Assembly (NCBI GenBank): GCA_963753585.1
Contig: CAVWCU010000001.1
Location: 1 to 64,000, forward strand
Reading direction: 5' to 3'
DNA length: 64,000 nt
Source of the DNA: VRUE01 sp963753585
Lineage (GTDB): Bacteria > Actinomycetota > Thermoleophilia > Solirubrobacterales > 70-9
The notes below the pieces were generated by a model. That model made no database searches and was not told the origin of the DNA. It saw nothing but the letters and a program-made list of their open reading frames with translations. The position numbers were made by a program, and so were the translations under genes. Positions 17,342 through 25,665 of the stretch are shown here, one piece after another; the first letter of the stretch is position 1, and each line of letters begins with the position of its first letter.

Positions 17342-18009
17342 TCGTGGTGGGGCAGGCAGCCGGCTCAAACCTGGGCTGGGACCCGGCACCCGAGCAGGGC
17401 TGGGTCGCCCCCCACATCGCCGAGGAGTTCCCGGGGCTCGGGATCGCCTGGCTCGAGGTCGACGGCGGCTCCGAACGCAGCTCCGAGTCGGCTCGCATGC
17501 GCCTGCGCACTCTCTCTGACCGCTTCTATGGCGGCCACGCGATCCACATGCGCGAACAGCCGATCCCCTGGGCCTACCGGGTCTTCTTCCGCCAGATCGG
17601 GCTCGACCCCGATCGCACCCGCACGCCGGTCGAGCAGCTTGCGCTGGACCGGCTTCACGACGGGGCCTTTGTCAGCCACGGCATGCCCGACGACGCGCTG
17701 ACGATCGCGATCGCGGAGACGGGCGTCGCGGTCCGCGCCTTCGATTCCGATCGGCTGCAGGGGCAGCTCTGCATCCGCGATTCCGCGCCCGGGGAGGCGC
17801 TGCCCGGAAAGCCGGCCGAGCTCGAGCGGGGGACGCTGACCGTTGCCGACGAGAGAGGGCCCGTCGAGCTGCTCTTCGGCGGGGCCGGCGGGAGCGGCAT
17901 CGGCCGCGACACGCGGCGGATCACGGTCGCCGCGGTACAGGTCAAGGGCGTGCCGCAGGTCGCGATCAACGAGGCGCTCTGGATCGCTTGTTCCGTAATA
18001 CAGGGCTAA
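17338..18009 (+). CDS. B3/B4 tRNA-binding-domain protein
   Basis: A 223-aa stand-alone protein with the B3/B4 fold of phenylalanyl-tRNA synthetase beta chains. The pattern is recognisable: an N-terminal HIAEEFPGLGIAWLEVDGG segment, YRVFFRQIGLDPDRTRTPVE, DRLHDGAFVSHGMPDDALTI, LTVADERGPVELLFGG and the C-terminal VQVKGVPQVAINEALWIA. In family members this domain can act in editing or in unrelated small-molecule roles, so the function is open. Start TTG 17338 overlaps the stop of the previous gene (TTGA); a GTG at 17344 is an alternative. Translational coupling with the thioredoxin-like protein is likely. Confidence 0.78.
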   Translation: MIVVGQAAGSNLGWDPAPEQGWVAPHIAEEFPGLGIAWLEVDGGSERSSESARMRLRTLSDRFYGGHAIHMREQPIPWAYRVFFRQIGLDPDRTRTPVEQLALDRLHDGAFVSHGMPDDALTIAIAETGVAVRAFDSDRLQGQLCIRDSAPGEALPGKPAELERGTLTVADERGPVELLFGGAGGSGIGRDTRRITVAAVQVKGVPQVAINEALWIACSVIQG

Positions 18010-18052
18010 GGAACGGAGAAAGCGGGTTGATTTACACTCGACCCGAGTCTTC

Positions 18053-18547
18053 ATGCCGGATCTGCTCGAACGAGACACGCTTGCAGCGCTTCGGGTGGGG
18101 GGCGACGAGCGCCTCGCCCGGGCCGAGCTGCGCCGCCAGATCGGCCATCTCGAGCAGGAGCTGTCCCGGCTCTCGGCCGAGGCCTTTCCCCTCTTTTCTG
18201 TCGACACACGCGTCGACGCTCCGTCGGGCCCTCCGCGGGTGGCCGGCCTCGAGCAGCTGGAGCGGGTGCGCGATGCGCTCGCGATACGGATTGGCCAGGC
18301 GCGACTGGCTCTGCGAGAGCGCGAAGGCCTCGTGACCCGCAATCGCGAGCTGCTGCGGCGGATGCAGGCCTCGCCTGTCGGCTACAAGTGGGTGCGCGTC
18401 TCCCGCGCCGACATCGGCGAGCACGGCTGTGGCCACTGGCATTCCCGTCCCCGACTCGGCCCGCTGGGGATGCTGATGGGCTGGTGGCGGGTCAAGGTCT
18501 CCTCCGGATGCCCGTTACCCGGGCGGCTTGCGGCCGTTGAGCGGTAA
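18053..18547 (+). CDS. Conserved hypothetical protein with C-terminal GWWRVKVSSGCPL motif
   Basis: A 164-aa soluble protein of unknown function. Residues about 1-105 are a charged alpha-helical region (DERLARAELRRQIGHLEQEL, LEQLERVRDALAIRIGQARL) that should form a coiled coil. The last 60 residues are quite different and look like a small folded module: GYKWVRVSRADIGEHGCGHW, RPRLGPLGMLMGWWRVKVSS, GCPL. The two cysteines and two histidines there might bind metal. The ATG at 18053 follows the B3/B4 gene by 43 bp. The end overlaps the following membrane gene by 20 bp. I recognise the C-terminal motif from other actinobacterial hypotheticals but know no role. Confidence 0.65.
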   Translation: MPDLLERDTLAALRVGGDERLARAELRRQIGHLEQELSRLSAEAFPLFSVDTRVDAPSGPPRVAGLEQLERVRDALAIRIGQARLALREREGLVTRNRELLRRMQASPVGYKWVRVSRADIGEHGCGHWHSRPRLGPLGMLMGWWRVKVSSGCPLPGRLAAVER

Positions 18548-18959
18548 GAGCCAAAGCGGAAAGAGCCGGAGGCCGGCTGCGGAGGAGAGGCCGCCTGCGC
18601 CGTGGGGGAACTTCCCCCTGGCAGAGCTGGCCGTGCTCGCCGGCATCGTCATGCTCGTCGTCGGCATCGTCGGCGGGAGCCCGACCGCGCTGGGCGTCGG
18701 CGTTGCGCTCGCGGGCCTCGGTGGTCTCGAGGTCGCCGCGCGCGAGCACTTCGCCGGCTACCGCTCCCACACGACCCTCCTCGCGGGCTTCGTCTTCGTC
18801 TTGATCGTCGGCGGCCTCTTCTACCTCGCCGGGCTGATCCTGGCGATCTGCCTCGGGATCGGCGCGGCCGCGTTCCTCGTCACCTTCTTCGCCCTGCGGC
18901 GCGCTTTCCAGCGTGCCTCGGGCGGGTTGTCGTTTCGCGTGGGCCGCCTCGGCGGCTGA
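18528..18959 (+). CDS. Small membrane protein of unknown function
   Basis: A 143-aa protein with a basic, Pro-rich N-terminus (SQSGKSRRPAAEERPPAPWG) and four hydrophobic segments: LAELAVLAGIVMLVVGIVGG, GVALAGLGGL, TLLAGFVFVLIVGGLFYLAG and LILAICLGIGAAAFLVTFFA, followed by a positive tail. No family recognised. It overlaps the preceding hypothetical gene by 20 bp, which suggests co-translation. It ends against the convergent mIHF gene, with both stop codons lying inside a small inverted repeat (18956-18976: CTGACG, 9-base loop, CGTCAG). Confidence 0.62.
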   Translation: MRPLSGKSQSGKSRRPAAEERPPAPWGNFPLAELAVLAGIVMLVVGIVGGSPTALGVGVALAGLGGLEVAAREHFAGYRSHTTLLAGFVFVLIVGGLFYLAGLILAICLGIGAAAFLVTFFALRRAFQRASGGLSFRVGRLGG

Positions 18960-18972
18960 CGGAGTCGCCGCG

Positions 18973-19329
18973 TCAGACCAAAATCGATTCTCTGGAGGCG
19001 AGCTCGGTCGAGAGCAGGGCGCGCTGGCGGGAGGTCAGTGTCCCGAGGCGCTTGTTCTCGCTGAGCGCGAGGCCGAGCAGGAACTTGCGGGCGCGGGTGC
19101 GGCCCCAGCGGCGCTGGCTGGTCAGCAGCTCGGCCAGGGTCATGCTCTCGGTCTCCCAGGGGCACTCGCGGATCACGTCCGCGGCCTCGATGTCGCCTCG
19201 CCCTATCGAGCGCTTCAGCTCCGCCCTGGCAAGTCGCACCCGGTTCGCACGGGCAAGCGCCTGCATGTGTTGCGGGGCCTGGACCGCGGATGCGGTTGTT
19301 TGAGCAGGGGCGATCGAAGCAGGGGACAC
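18973..19329 (-). CDS. Actinobacterial-type integration host factor (mIHF-like) nucleoid protein
   Basis: A small basic DNA-binding protein, about 118 aa, of the mycobacterial IHF family that compacts and bends DNA. The helical core is HMQALARANRVRLARAELKR, then DIEAADVIRECPWETESMTL, then the helix-hairpin-like AELLTSQRRWGRTRARKFLL with NKRLGTLTSRQRALLSTEL, matching mIHF order. I place the start at the GTG at 19329 because GGGAGGAG lies 5 bases before it; the ATG at 19344 falls inside that ribosome-binding site. The N-terminal 30 residues (SPASIAPAQTTASAVQAPQ) are a low-complexity tail. A sigma-70-like promoter at 19461-19489 would give a leader of about 110 nt before the ATG region. Confidence 0.82.
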   Translation of the reverse strand: MSPASIAPAQTTASAVQAPQHMQALARANRVRLARAELKRSIGRGDIEAADVIRECPWETESMTLAELLTSQRRWGRTRARKFLLGLALSENKRLGTLTSRQRALLSTELASRESILV

Positions 19330-19460
19330 TGGGACTCCTCCCATTTGGGGTTGACTGGATAGCTCGCTGCGCCTGACCGGAGATGTAAACCTCGGCCTGG
19401 TCGAGTTGAGTGCTCCACCGATTCGCTTCCCTGCCCCGGGTCGCGAGCGGCGCGGGGGCC

Positions 19461-19489
19461 AAGCTATGCGGTGGGTGGTCGGGGGTCAA
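19461..19489 (-). promoter_or_regulatory. Sigma-70-like promoter for the mIHF gene
   Basis: Read on the minus strand, TTGACC (19489-19484) is followed by a 17-base spacer and TAGCTT (19466-19461). This is a good vegetative promoter in an otherwise very GC-rich spacer. Transcription would start near 19454. The remaining 19490-19578 spacer holds an AGGTGC/GCACCT pair followed by TTTTT on the plus strand (19495-19537) that I cannot assign. Confidence 0.55.
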
Positions 19490-19578
19490 CCCGAAGGTGC
19501 ACGGGGATTCCCAGCCCGGTCGCTAAGAGCACCTTTTTCGTAGTGAGGTGGACGCGGGGGAGATCCCGGCGCGGAGGA

Positions 19579-19600
19579 AACTACCCCGAGCGGGGTAGTT
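19579..19600 (-). terminator. Hairpin at the end of the AONS-family gene
   Basis: A 10-bp perfect stem (19579-19588 with 19591-19600, arms AACTACCCCG/CGGGGTAGTT) contains the stop codon (19581-19583) of the PLP enzyme gene. The T-tract after it is short (TTTCC), so termination strength is uncertain. Confidence 0.5.
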
Positions 19601-20840
19601 CGGGGAAGTCCTCGGCAACCCGGGCGATCGTCGCCAGGGCCTGGTCGAGATGCGCACGCTCGTGAGTCGCCATCAGGCTGGTGCGAAGGAGAGCGCCACC
19701 CGGGGGGACCGCCGGGTGGATCGCGACGTTGGTGTAGACGCCGGCATCGAAGAGAGCCTTCCAGAGCAGCACCGCCTGCCAGTCGTCGCCGACGACGACC
19801 GGGACCACCGGCGTGGTCGCGACGGTGCCGTCGGGCAGCGTGCCCGGCTCGATCACCTTCAGGCCCAGGTCGCGCAGCCCCTCGCGCAGGTAGGCGGCGT
19901 TGGCGAGCAGCGCCTCGAACAGCTGCGGGCCGTCGGCACGGATCACCCGCAGGGCCTCCAGTGCCGCGCCGACCGCTGCCGGCACCGCGGAGGCGCTGAA
20001 GACGAAGGAGCGCGAGGCGATCCGCAGGTACTCGATCACGTCGGCCGGGCCGGCGACGAAGCCGCCGCAGGAGGCGAGGCTCTTGGAGAAGGTGCCCATG
20101 CGCAGGTCGACCTCGTCCTCGAGGCCGAAGAGCTCGCAGGCCCCGGCCCCCCGTGCGCCGAGCACGCCGGCCCCGTGTGCCTCATCGACCATCAGCCGTG
20201 CGCCGTGGCCTTTGCAGAGCTCGACGACCCGCGGCAGGTCGCAGACGTCACCCTCCATCGAGAAGACACCGTCGACGACGACGAGCACGCCGCCGCCGTC
20301 CTCCGCCGCGCGCTGCAGCATCTTCTCCAGCTTGTCCATGCGGTTGTGGCGGAAGGGCCGCAGCTTGGCGCCCGAGAGGCGGCAGCCGTCGAGGATCGAG
20401 GCGTGGTCGCCGGAGTCGACGATCACGGTGTCGCCGGGCTCGAGCAACGTCCCGATCGACCCCAGGTTTGCCTGGTAGCCGGTCGAGTAGACGATCGCGT
20501 CCTCGCATCCCATCCACTCGGCCAGCTCGCGCTCGAGGTCGACGTGAAGCGGCGTCGTCCCGTTCAGCAGGCGCGAGCCGGTGACGCCGGTGCCGTAGGT
20601 CTCCAGGGCGTCGCGGGCGGCCTGTTTCACCCTTTCGTCGCCGGTCAGCCCCAGGTAGTTGTTGGAGCCGAGCATGATCGTCTCCCGTCCCTCCATCTCG
20701 ACCACCGGGCCGGCCTGCGAGGTGAGCAGGCGGAAGTAGGGGAGGAGGTCGTGCTGCTTGGCCGCTTCCAGCTGCTCGAGGCGGTCGTGGCTGCGCGCCT
20801 TCTCGAAGACGTCGACCGGGGTCCGGGCCGTTTCGCTCAT
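19581..20840 (-). CDS. Alpha-oxoamine synthase family PLP enzyme (BioF/KBL/serine palmitoyltransferase type)
   Basis: A 419-aa fold-type I PLP enzyme that condenses an amino acid with an acyl-CoA and loses CO2 or yields 2-amino-3-ketobutyrate. Motifs: MLGSNNYLGLTGDERVKQAA, YGTGVTGSRLLNGTTPLHVD, LMVDEAHGAGVLGARGAGAC (the Asp/His that hold PLP), and the Schiff-base lysine in LRMGTFSKSLASCGGFVAGP. It could be 8-amino-7-oxononanoate synthase, glycine C-acetyltransferase or serine palmitoyltransferase; sequence alone does not separate them. No bio genes lie nearby, which argues mildly against biotin. The divergent GNAT-like gene starts only 25 bp away, so the two may be co-regulated and work on the same acyl substrate. 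Confidence 0.88.
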   Translation of the reverse strand: MSETARTPVDVFEKARSHDRLEQLEAAKQHDLLPYFRLLTSQAGPVVEMEGRETIMLGSNNYLGLTGDERVKQAARDALETYGTGVTGSRLLNGTTPLHVDLERELAEWMGCEDAIVYSTGYQANLGSIGTLLEPGDTVIVDSGDHASILDGCRLSGAKLRPFRHNRMDKLEKMLQRAAEDGGGVLVVVDGVFSMEGDVCDLPRVVELCKGHGARLMVDEAHGAGVLGARGAGACELFGLEDEVDLRMGTFSKSLASCGGFVAGPADVIEYLRIASRSFVFSASAVPAAVGAALEALRVIRADGPQLFEALLANAAYLREGLRDLGLKVIEPGTLPDGTVATTPVVPVVVGDDWQAVLLWKALFDAGVYTNVAIHPAVPPGGALLRTSLMATHERAHLDQALATIARVAEDFPELPRSG

Positions 20841-20865
20841 GCGCAGAGTGTAGGTTCACGATCCC

Positions 20866-22011
20866 GTGGGAAACGTGTCGATCCGACCGGTCCGCACCCG
20901 TCGCGAGCTGAAGCGCTTCGTCAAGGTCCCCTTCCGCCTGCACCGCGACCACCCGCAGTGGGTTGCCCCGCTGATCTTCGAGCGCATGCAGTTCCTCGAT
21001 CGCGGGAAGAACCCGTTTTTCGAGCACGCCGAAGCGGAGTACTTCCTCGCCGAGCGAGACGGTGAGGCGGTAGGTCGCATCACCGCCCAGATCGACCGCT
21101 GCTGGGACGAGACCCAGGGTGGCAATGACGCGATGTTTGGCTTCTTCGAGACCGCCGACGACTCAGAGGTCGCAGTCGCCCTGCTGGGGGCCGCCTCCGA
21201 GTGGGCGCAGGGCAAGGGCCGCAACCGCATTCTCGGGCCGATGGACTTCACCACCAACGACGAGGTCGGTGTCTTGATCGAGGGTTACGAGCGGCGGCCG
21301 ATGATCCTCGAGAACTGGCATCCGCCTCACTACCTGGGGCTGATCGAAGCGAACGGCTTCGGCAAGGCGATGGACCTTTTGATGTGGGAGCTCCAGTTCG
21401 GCGACCTCAAGGAGGGTGAGCGCTTCGATCCGGCGATCCACGCCGCCGCCGAGAAGGGACTGCGCGACGAAGGAGTGACGATCCGCAAAATCAGCATGCG
21501 GAACCTCCCCGACGAGATGCGCGCCTTCAGCGAGGTCTACAACGAGGCCTGGGGCGACAACTGGGGCTTCGTCCCGGCGACGGATGCCGAGATCGAGTTC
21601 CACGCCAAGCTCCTCAAGCAGGTGATCGATGAGGACTGGGCTTACATCGCGGAAAAGGACGGCGACCCGGTCGGCGCCGCCCTCACCCTGCCCGACATCA
21701 ACCAGGCGCTGGCGAAGCTGAACGGGCGCCTGCTGCCGCTCGGCTGGCTCAGGTTCCTGCTGGCCAAGCGCAAGATCGACCAGCTGCGGGTTCTGGCCCT
21801 CGGCGTCAAGCACGCCTACCGCCACACCGGCGTGGCCGCCGGCCTCTACCTCAAGCACCTGGAGACCGCGCAAAAGCCGGGCACGATCGAAGGCGGCGAG
21901 ATGGGCTGGATCCTCGAGACCAACGGCCCGATGAACCGGGCGATGGAGGGCATGGGGGGCCGCGTCGTCAAGAAGTACCGGGTCTTCGAGAAGACGCTGA
22001 CGGCCGACTGA
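20866..22011 (+). CDS. GNAT-like acyltransferase family protein
   Basis: A 381-aa protein with an N-terminal signature RELKRFVKVPFRLHRDHPQW and a long N-acetyltransferase-like body: AEYFLAERDGEAVGRITAQI, GPMDFTTNDEVGVLIEGYER, PHYLGLIEANGFGKAMDLLM, AYIAEKDGDPVGAALTLPDI and the acyl-CoA-type loop ALGVKHAYRHTGVAAGLYLK. Homologues are widespread and usually annotated as hypothetical or GNAT-superfamily; the substrate is unknown. The GTG at 20866 (or the GTG at 20875) has no ribosome-binding site and stands only 25 bp from the divergent PLP-enzyme start, so one of the pair may be leaderless. An N-acyltransferase next to an oxoamine synthase would fit a long-chain-base or acyl-amino-lipid pathway, but this is speculation. 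Confidence 0.75.
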   Translation: MGNVSIRPVRTRRELKRFVKVPFRLHRDHPQWVAPLIFERMQFLDRGKNPFFEHAEAEYFLAERDGEAVGRITAQIDRCWDETQGGNDAMFGFFETADDSEVAVALLGAASEWAQGKGRNRILGPMDFTTNDEVGVLIEGYERRPMILENWHPPHYLGLIEANGFGKAMDLLMWELQFGDLKEGERFDPAIHAAAEKGLRDEGVTIRKISMRNLPDEMRAFSEVYNEAWGDNWGFVPATDAEIEFHAKLLKQVIDEDWAYIAEKDGDPVGAALTLPDINQALAKLNGRLLPLGWLRFLLAKRKIDQLRVLALGVKHAYRHTGVAAGLYLKHLETAQKPGTIEGGEMGWILETNGPMNRAMEGMGGRVVKKYRVFEKTLTAD

Positions 22012-22049
22012 ACGATTGACCCACCCATGAAGGGGTCAATCGACCAGTC
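22006..22049. terminator. Long inverted repeat overlapping the GNAT-like gene stop
   Basis: A 10-bp perfect stem CGATTGACCC/GGGTCAATCG (22013-22022 with 22033-22042) extends outward by a further GACTG/CAGTC pair after a two-base mismatch. The total is 17 bp with a 10-base loop. The TGA (22009-22011) lies inside the left arm. No T-tract follows, so it is termination-like or an RNA-stabilising structure rather than a canonical terminator. Confidence 0.5.
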
Positions 22050-22119
22050 GCCGCTTCGATTCCCGCAAGGTGCGGGGTGACATGGGCCGGGTGCCGGGGC
22101 CGTCGCTAAGGTCGGGACG

Positions 22120-22389
22120 GTGAGCAATATGGAGCTGGAGCCGATCCCGGTTCGCGTCCTTCCCCACGAGACCTCCAACTCGCTGGCCGTGCGCAGCGAG
22201 GCGAAGACCGCGGCGATAGCGGCTGCGGGCGGGGTCCTCGCCGGGGCCGCCACCGTTGCCGCCGTGCGTGCCGTCGGTGCCGTCGCGAGTCGCAAGCGGA
22301 CGCCGCGCCGCCTCGCGCGCCGCGAGCGTCCCGCCAACGTCCTCGCCAGCCGCTCCTTCCTGGTCGACGTCCACCTGCTCGGGCGGTGA
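22120..22389 (+). CDS. Small hypothetical protein with one membrane-like segment
   Basis: An 89-aa protein from a GTG at 22120. It begins SNMELEPIPVRVLPHETSNS, contains an alanine-rich hydrophobic stretch (AAIAAAGGVLAGAATVAAVR) and then a strongly basic arm (SRKRTPRRLARRERPANVLA) ending in SRSFLVDVHLLGR. The arrangement suggests a membrane-associated or nucleic-acid-contacting peptide, but I do not recognise it. Its stop overlaps the GTG of the DNA glycosylase (GTGA at 22386-22389), so the two are translationally coupled. Confidence 0.6.
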   Translation: MSNMELEPIPVRVLPHETSNSLAVRSEAKTAAIAAAGGVLAGAATVAAVRAVGAVASRKRTPRRLARRERPANVLASRSFLVDVHLLGR

Positions 22390-23288
22390 ACGCCGAGGCC
22401 GAAGTCCGGCCTCCCTCCCCCTACCGCCTGCCCTCCTACGGCGGCGAGGACGGGGTGATGCGGGTGCAGCGCGGCGTCGCCACCCGGTTGCTCCAGGTCG
22501 AGGGTTGCCCGGTCCTGACCCGCGCATGGGAAGCGGGGAAGGACCGGGTGGCGCTGCGCGCCGAGCCGCTCGACCCGGGCTCGATCGCGGCGCCCGGGCC
22601 CGCGGCCGAGGGTCCGCCCCGCGAAGCGGGTCCCGTGGAGCTCGACCTGGCGCTGGAGCGGATGCGCTTTGCGCTGGGCGTCGACGACGACCTCGGCGAG
22701 TTCTACCGGCGCTTCCGCGGCGACCCGCTGCTCGGGCCACTGCTGCGCCGCCGTCCACATTTCCGTCCGCGCCGCCGGCCGTGGCCCTGGGAGGCACTTG
22801 CCTGGGCCGTGGTCAAGCAGCTGATCGAGAGTGGCCGCGCCGCCCGCATCCAGCGCCGCATGGTCGGCCGCTGGGGGGTGAGGCTCGGCTCGCGTCGCGA
22901 GGGCCTGCACGACGTCCCCACGCCGGACCTGATCGCCGGCAGGGCGCCGGTCGAACTGGAGTCGATGGGCCTGGCCTTGAAACGGGCCATCGCGCTGCGC
23001 GCGGTCGCCGCCGACATCGCCGCCGGACGTTGCGACCCCGGTGAGCCCGGCGCCGACCGCCGCTTGCTCGCAGTGCGCGAGATCGGGCCGTGGACCGTGC
23101 AGTGCCTCCGGCTCTTCGGCCGTGGCGACCCCGATGCCCTGCCCGCGGGGGATCTGATCTACCTGAAGCAAGTCGGCCGGCTCGCCCGCCTCGGTCGCCG
23201 CGCCACGGTCGAGGAGGTGGAGGAGTTCTACGCTCCCTACGCCCCCTTTCGCGGCCTCGCGGCGACCTGGTCGACGATGGCGTCTTAG
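22386..23288 (+). CDS. HhH-GPD DNA glycosylase, 3-methyladenine (AlkA-like)
   Basis: A 300-aa base-excision repair enzyme of the AlkA branch, which removes alkylated purines. The C-terminal half has the helix-hairpin-helix and the Gly/Pro-rich loop (LLAVREIGPWTVQCLRLFG), and the catalytic Asp in DALPAGDLIYLKQVGRLAR, as in AlkA/Ogg-type enzymes. Ahead of it is ALAWAVVKQLIESGRAARIQ, the usual HhH-GPD entry helix (AxxxQQxS-like, here VKQLIES). No iron-sulfur cysteine cluster is present, which fits AlkA rather than MutY/Nth. GTG start 22386 overlaps the upstream small gene. Confidence 0.82.
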   Translation: MNAEAEVRPPSPYRLPSYGGEDGVMRVQRGVATRLLQVEGCPVLTRAWEAGKDRVALRAEPLDPGSIAAPGPAAEGPPREAGPVELDLALERMRFALGVDDDLGEFYRRFRGDPLLGPLLRRRPHFRPRRRPWPWEALAWAVVKQLIESGRAARIQRRMVGRWGVRLGSRREGLHDVPTPDLIAGRAPVELESMGLALKRAIALRAVAADIAAGRCDPGEPGADRRLLAVREIGPWTVQCLRLFGRGDPDALPAGDLIYLKQVGRLARLGRRATVEEVEEFYAPYAPFRGLAATWSTMAS

Positions 23289-23373
23289 ATCCGCCGAGAA
23301 CTCTCGTGGATCGTCTGTTTGCGTACCGCCTGGCTAGGCTCAAGGGGGTCGGCCGGGCGCCGATAAGTAAGCG

Positions 23374-25665
23374 ATGGAGCGCCCGACACTAGGCAGCTGG
23401 CCGGAGAAGCGAGTCAACGAGTTCCTCGACCAGATCTCAGCGGGGGGCGAGGACTACCGGCGGCTGGTCGAGCGCCTGCCCGCGATCGTCTACGCCTCTG
23501 AGCTCGGCGAGAACGGCCGCTGGCGCTACGTCAGCCCCCAGGTGGAGGAGATCCTCGGCTACACCCCCGAGGAATGGCTGGCCGACGAAAAGCTCTGGGC
23601 GAGCCTGCTGCACCCCGAGGACCGCGAGCGCGCCCTGTCCCAGGAGACGCGCAAGACGATGGGCAACCGCAACCCGCCGCCGGTCGACTACCGCATGATT
23701 ACGCGCGACGGCCGCACCGTCTGGATTCTCGACGAGGCCGTGCTCGAGCCCGACGAAGACGGCACGCCGATCTGGCACGGGGTCCTCTACGACATCACCG
23801 AGCGCAAGCTGGCCGAGCAGGAGGCCCGACGGGCGGCCGCCCAGCAGGCCGCGGTTGCGCGCCTCGGCGGGCGGGCGCTGAAGGACGGCGACCCGGACGC
23901 CCTTATGGGCGAGGCGGTCTCGCTGATGGTCGAGATCGACGGGGTCGACAGCGCCTGCATCTGGGAGATCGGCCGCGACGGCCGCCGGCTCGGCCTGCGC
24001 GCGGGGCTCGAGGATCGCATCGTCGGCGCGGCCCGCGCCTCGGCCGCGCGCGACTCCCACGCGGGGGCGGCCCTCGACTCGCGCCTGCACGTGATCGTCG
24101 ACGACTGGTTCAGCGAGCGACGCTTCTCGATGCCGCCGGCGCTGCGGGCGATCGGCGTGCGCAGCAGCCTCGCGGTGCCGATCGACGGCAAACAGCAGCC
24201 CTTCGGCGTACTCGACGTCCACTCCACCGAGCCCAACCGCTTCACGCCCCAGGACGTGCACTTCGTCCAGGCCTCGGCCAACGTCCTCGCCGACGCGATC
24301 GAGCGTCACGCCACCGACCAGGCGCTGCGCCACCGCGTCCTGCACGACTCGCTGACCGGCCTTCCCAACAGGCTCAGCTTCGTCGAATCGCTGGATGACG
24401 CGCTCAAGCGCAGCACCGTCTCTGGCTCTCCGGTCGGACTCCTCTTCCTCGACCTCGACAACTTCAAGCTGATCAACGACAGCCTCGGCCACCACGCCGG
24501 CGACGAGCTGCTGTGCGCCGTGGCACCTCGCCTGCGCGGCCACCTGCGCCCCGGGGACATCGTCGCCCGCTTCGGCGGCGACGAGTTCGGGATCCTCGTC
24601 GACCGACTCGCCGACGAGGACGAGGCGGTGGCTATCGCCGACCGGATCGCGGCCGCCTTCGCCGAGCCCTATGCGATGGGCGGGGTCGACCACTTCGTCA
24701 GCGCCAGCGTCGGCATCGCCGTTGCCCGGCCTTCCGCCCGCGAGCCGATCGAGGCCGACATGCTGATTCGCGACGCCGACGCGGCGATGTACCGGGCGAA
24801 GGAACGGGGGCGCGCGCGCTGTGAGCTCTTCGACGCGGAGATGCGGGCGCGGGCGCTGCGGCGGCTGGAGGTCGAGCGCGAGCTGCGCCAGGCGCTTGAG
24901 CGCAACGAGCTGGAGCTCCACTACCAGCCGGTGATCGCGCTGCGCAGCGGCGAAATCACCGGTCTCGAGGCGTTGGTCCGCTGGCGCCACCCCGAGCGCG
25001 GCCTGCTCGACCCCGGCGACTTCGTCTCGGTCGCAGAGGAAAGCGGCCTGATCGAGCCGATCGGGCGCTGGGTGCAGGAAGTGGCCTGCCGCCAGGTGCT
25101 GAAGTGGCACGAGCTGCGGCCCGACCGGCGCCCGTTCGACGTCTCGGTCAACCTCTCGGCGCGGCAGGTTACCCACCGCGACTTGGCGATCTCGATCGGC
25201 GAGATCCTCGCCGGCAGTGGTCTCGACCCCGTCCACCTGCGGCTCGAGGTCACCGAGAGCGCTCTGGTCGAGGAGTCGGCGACGGCGACCGGGACGCTGG
25301 AAGCGCTCAGCGACCTCGGCGTCGGCCTCGTCCTCGACGACTTCGGCACCGGTTACTCCTCCCTTGCCTACCTCAACCGGTATCCCTTCGACGCGCTCAA
25401 GATCGACCGCTCCTTCGTCGATGCTCTCGGGGTCGAACAGGAGCGCACGGCGATCGTCGAGGCGATCATCGGCATGGCTCGCGCCCTCTCCCTCGACGTG
25501 ATCGCCGAGGGAGTCGAGAACGAGGCGCAGCTGGCCGAGCTGGTCCGACTCGGCTGCGACCACGCCCAGGGCCACCTCTTCTCACGGGCGCTGCCGGCGG
25601 AGAAGATCACCGCTCTGCTCGGGGAAGGCGCGCCGCTCTACTCGGGGATCGTGCCCGGCAGGTAG
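23374..25665 (+). CDS. PAS-GAF-GGDEF-EAL cyclic-di-GMP signalling protein
   Basis: A 763-aa cytoplasmic protein with, in order: PAS domain (about 20-145: YRRLVERLPAIVYASELGEN, EEILGYTPEEWLADEKLWAS, and the PAC end LYDITERKLAEQE); GAF domain (about 155-315); GGDEF diguanylate cyclase (about 325-490) with an intact RFGGDEFGIL and an upstream RPGD inhibitory I-site; and EAL phosphodiesterase (about 500-760) with GLEALVRWRHPERG, VLDDFGTGYSSLAYL, KIDRSFVDAL and AEGVENEAQLAEL. Both catalytic motifs appear complete, so it can potentially make and degrade c-di-GMP in response to PAS and GAF ligands. The ATG at 23374 is preceded by AAGTAAG. The gene overlaps the convergent substrate-binding gene by 28 bp. 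Confidence 0.93.
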   Translation: MERPTLGSWPEKRVNEFLDQISAGGEDYRRLVERLPAIVYASELGENGRWRYVSPQVEEILGYTPEEWLADEKLWASLLHPEDRERALSQETRKTMGNRNPPPVDYRMITRDGRTVWILDEAVLEPDEDGTPIWHGVLYDITERKLAEQEARRAAAQQAAVARLGGRALKDGDPDALMGEAVSLMVEIDGVDSACIWEIGRDGRRLGLRAGLEDRIVGAARASAARDSHAGAALDSRLHVIVDDWFSERRFSMPPALRAIGVRSSLAVPIDGKQQPFGVLDVHSTEPNRFTPQDVHFVQASANVLADAIERHATDQALRHRVLHDSLTGLPNRLSFVESLDDALKRSTVSGSPVGLLFLDLDNFKLINDSLGHHAGDELLCAVAPRLRGHLRPGDIVARFGGDEFGILVDRLADEDEAVAIADRIAAAFAEPYAMGGVDHFVSASVGIAVARPSAREPIEADMLIRDADAAMYRAKERGRARCELFDAEMRARALRRLEVERELRQALERNELELHYQPVIALRSGEITGLEALVRWRHPERGLLDPGDFVSVAEESGLIEPIGRWVQEVACRQVLKWHELRPDRRPFDVSVNLSARQVTHRDLAISIGEILAGSGLDPVHLRLEVTESALVEESATATGTLEALSDLGVGLVLDDFGTGYSSLAYLNRYPFDALKIDRSFVDALGVEQERTAIVEAIIGMARALSLDVIAEGVENEAQLAELVRLGCDHAQGHLFSRALPAEKITALLGEGAPLYSGIVPGR

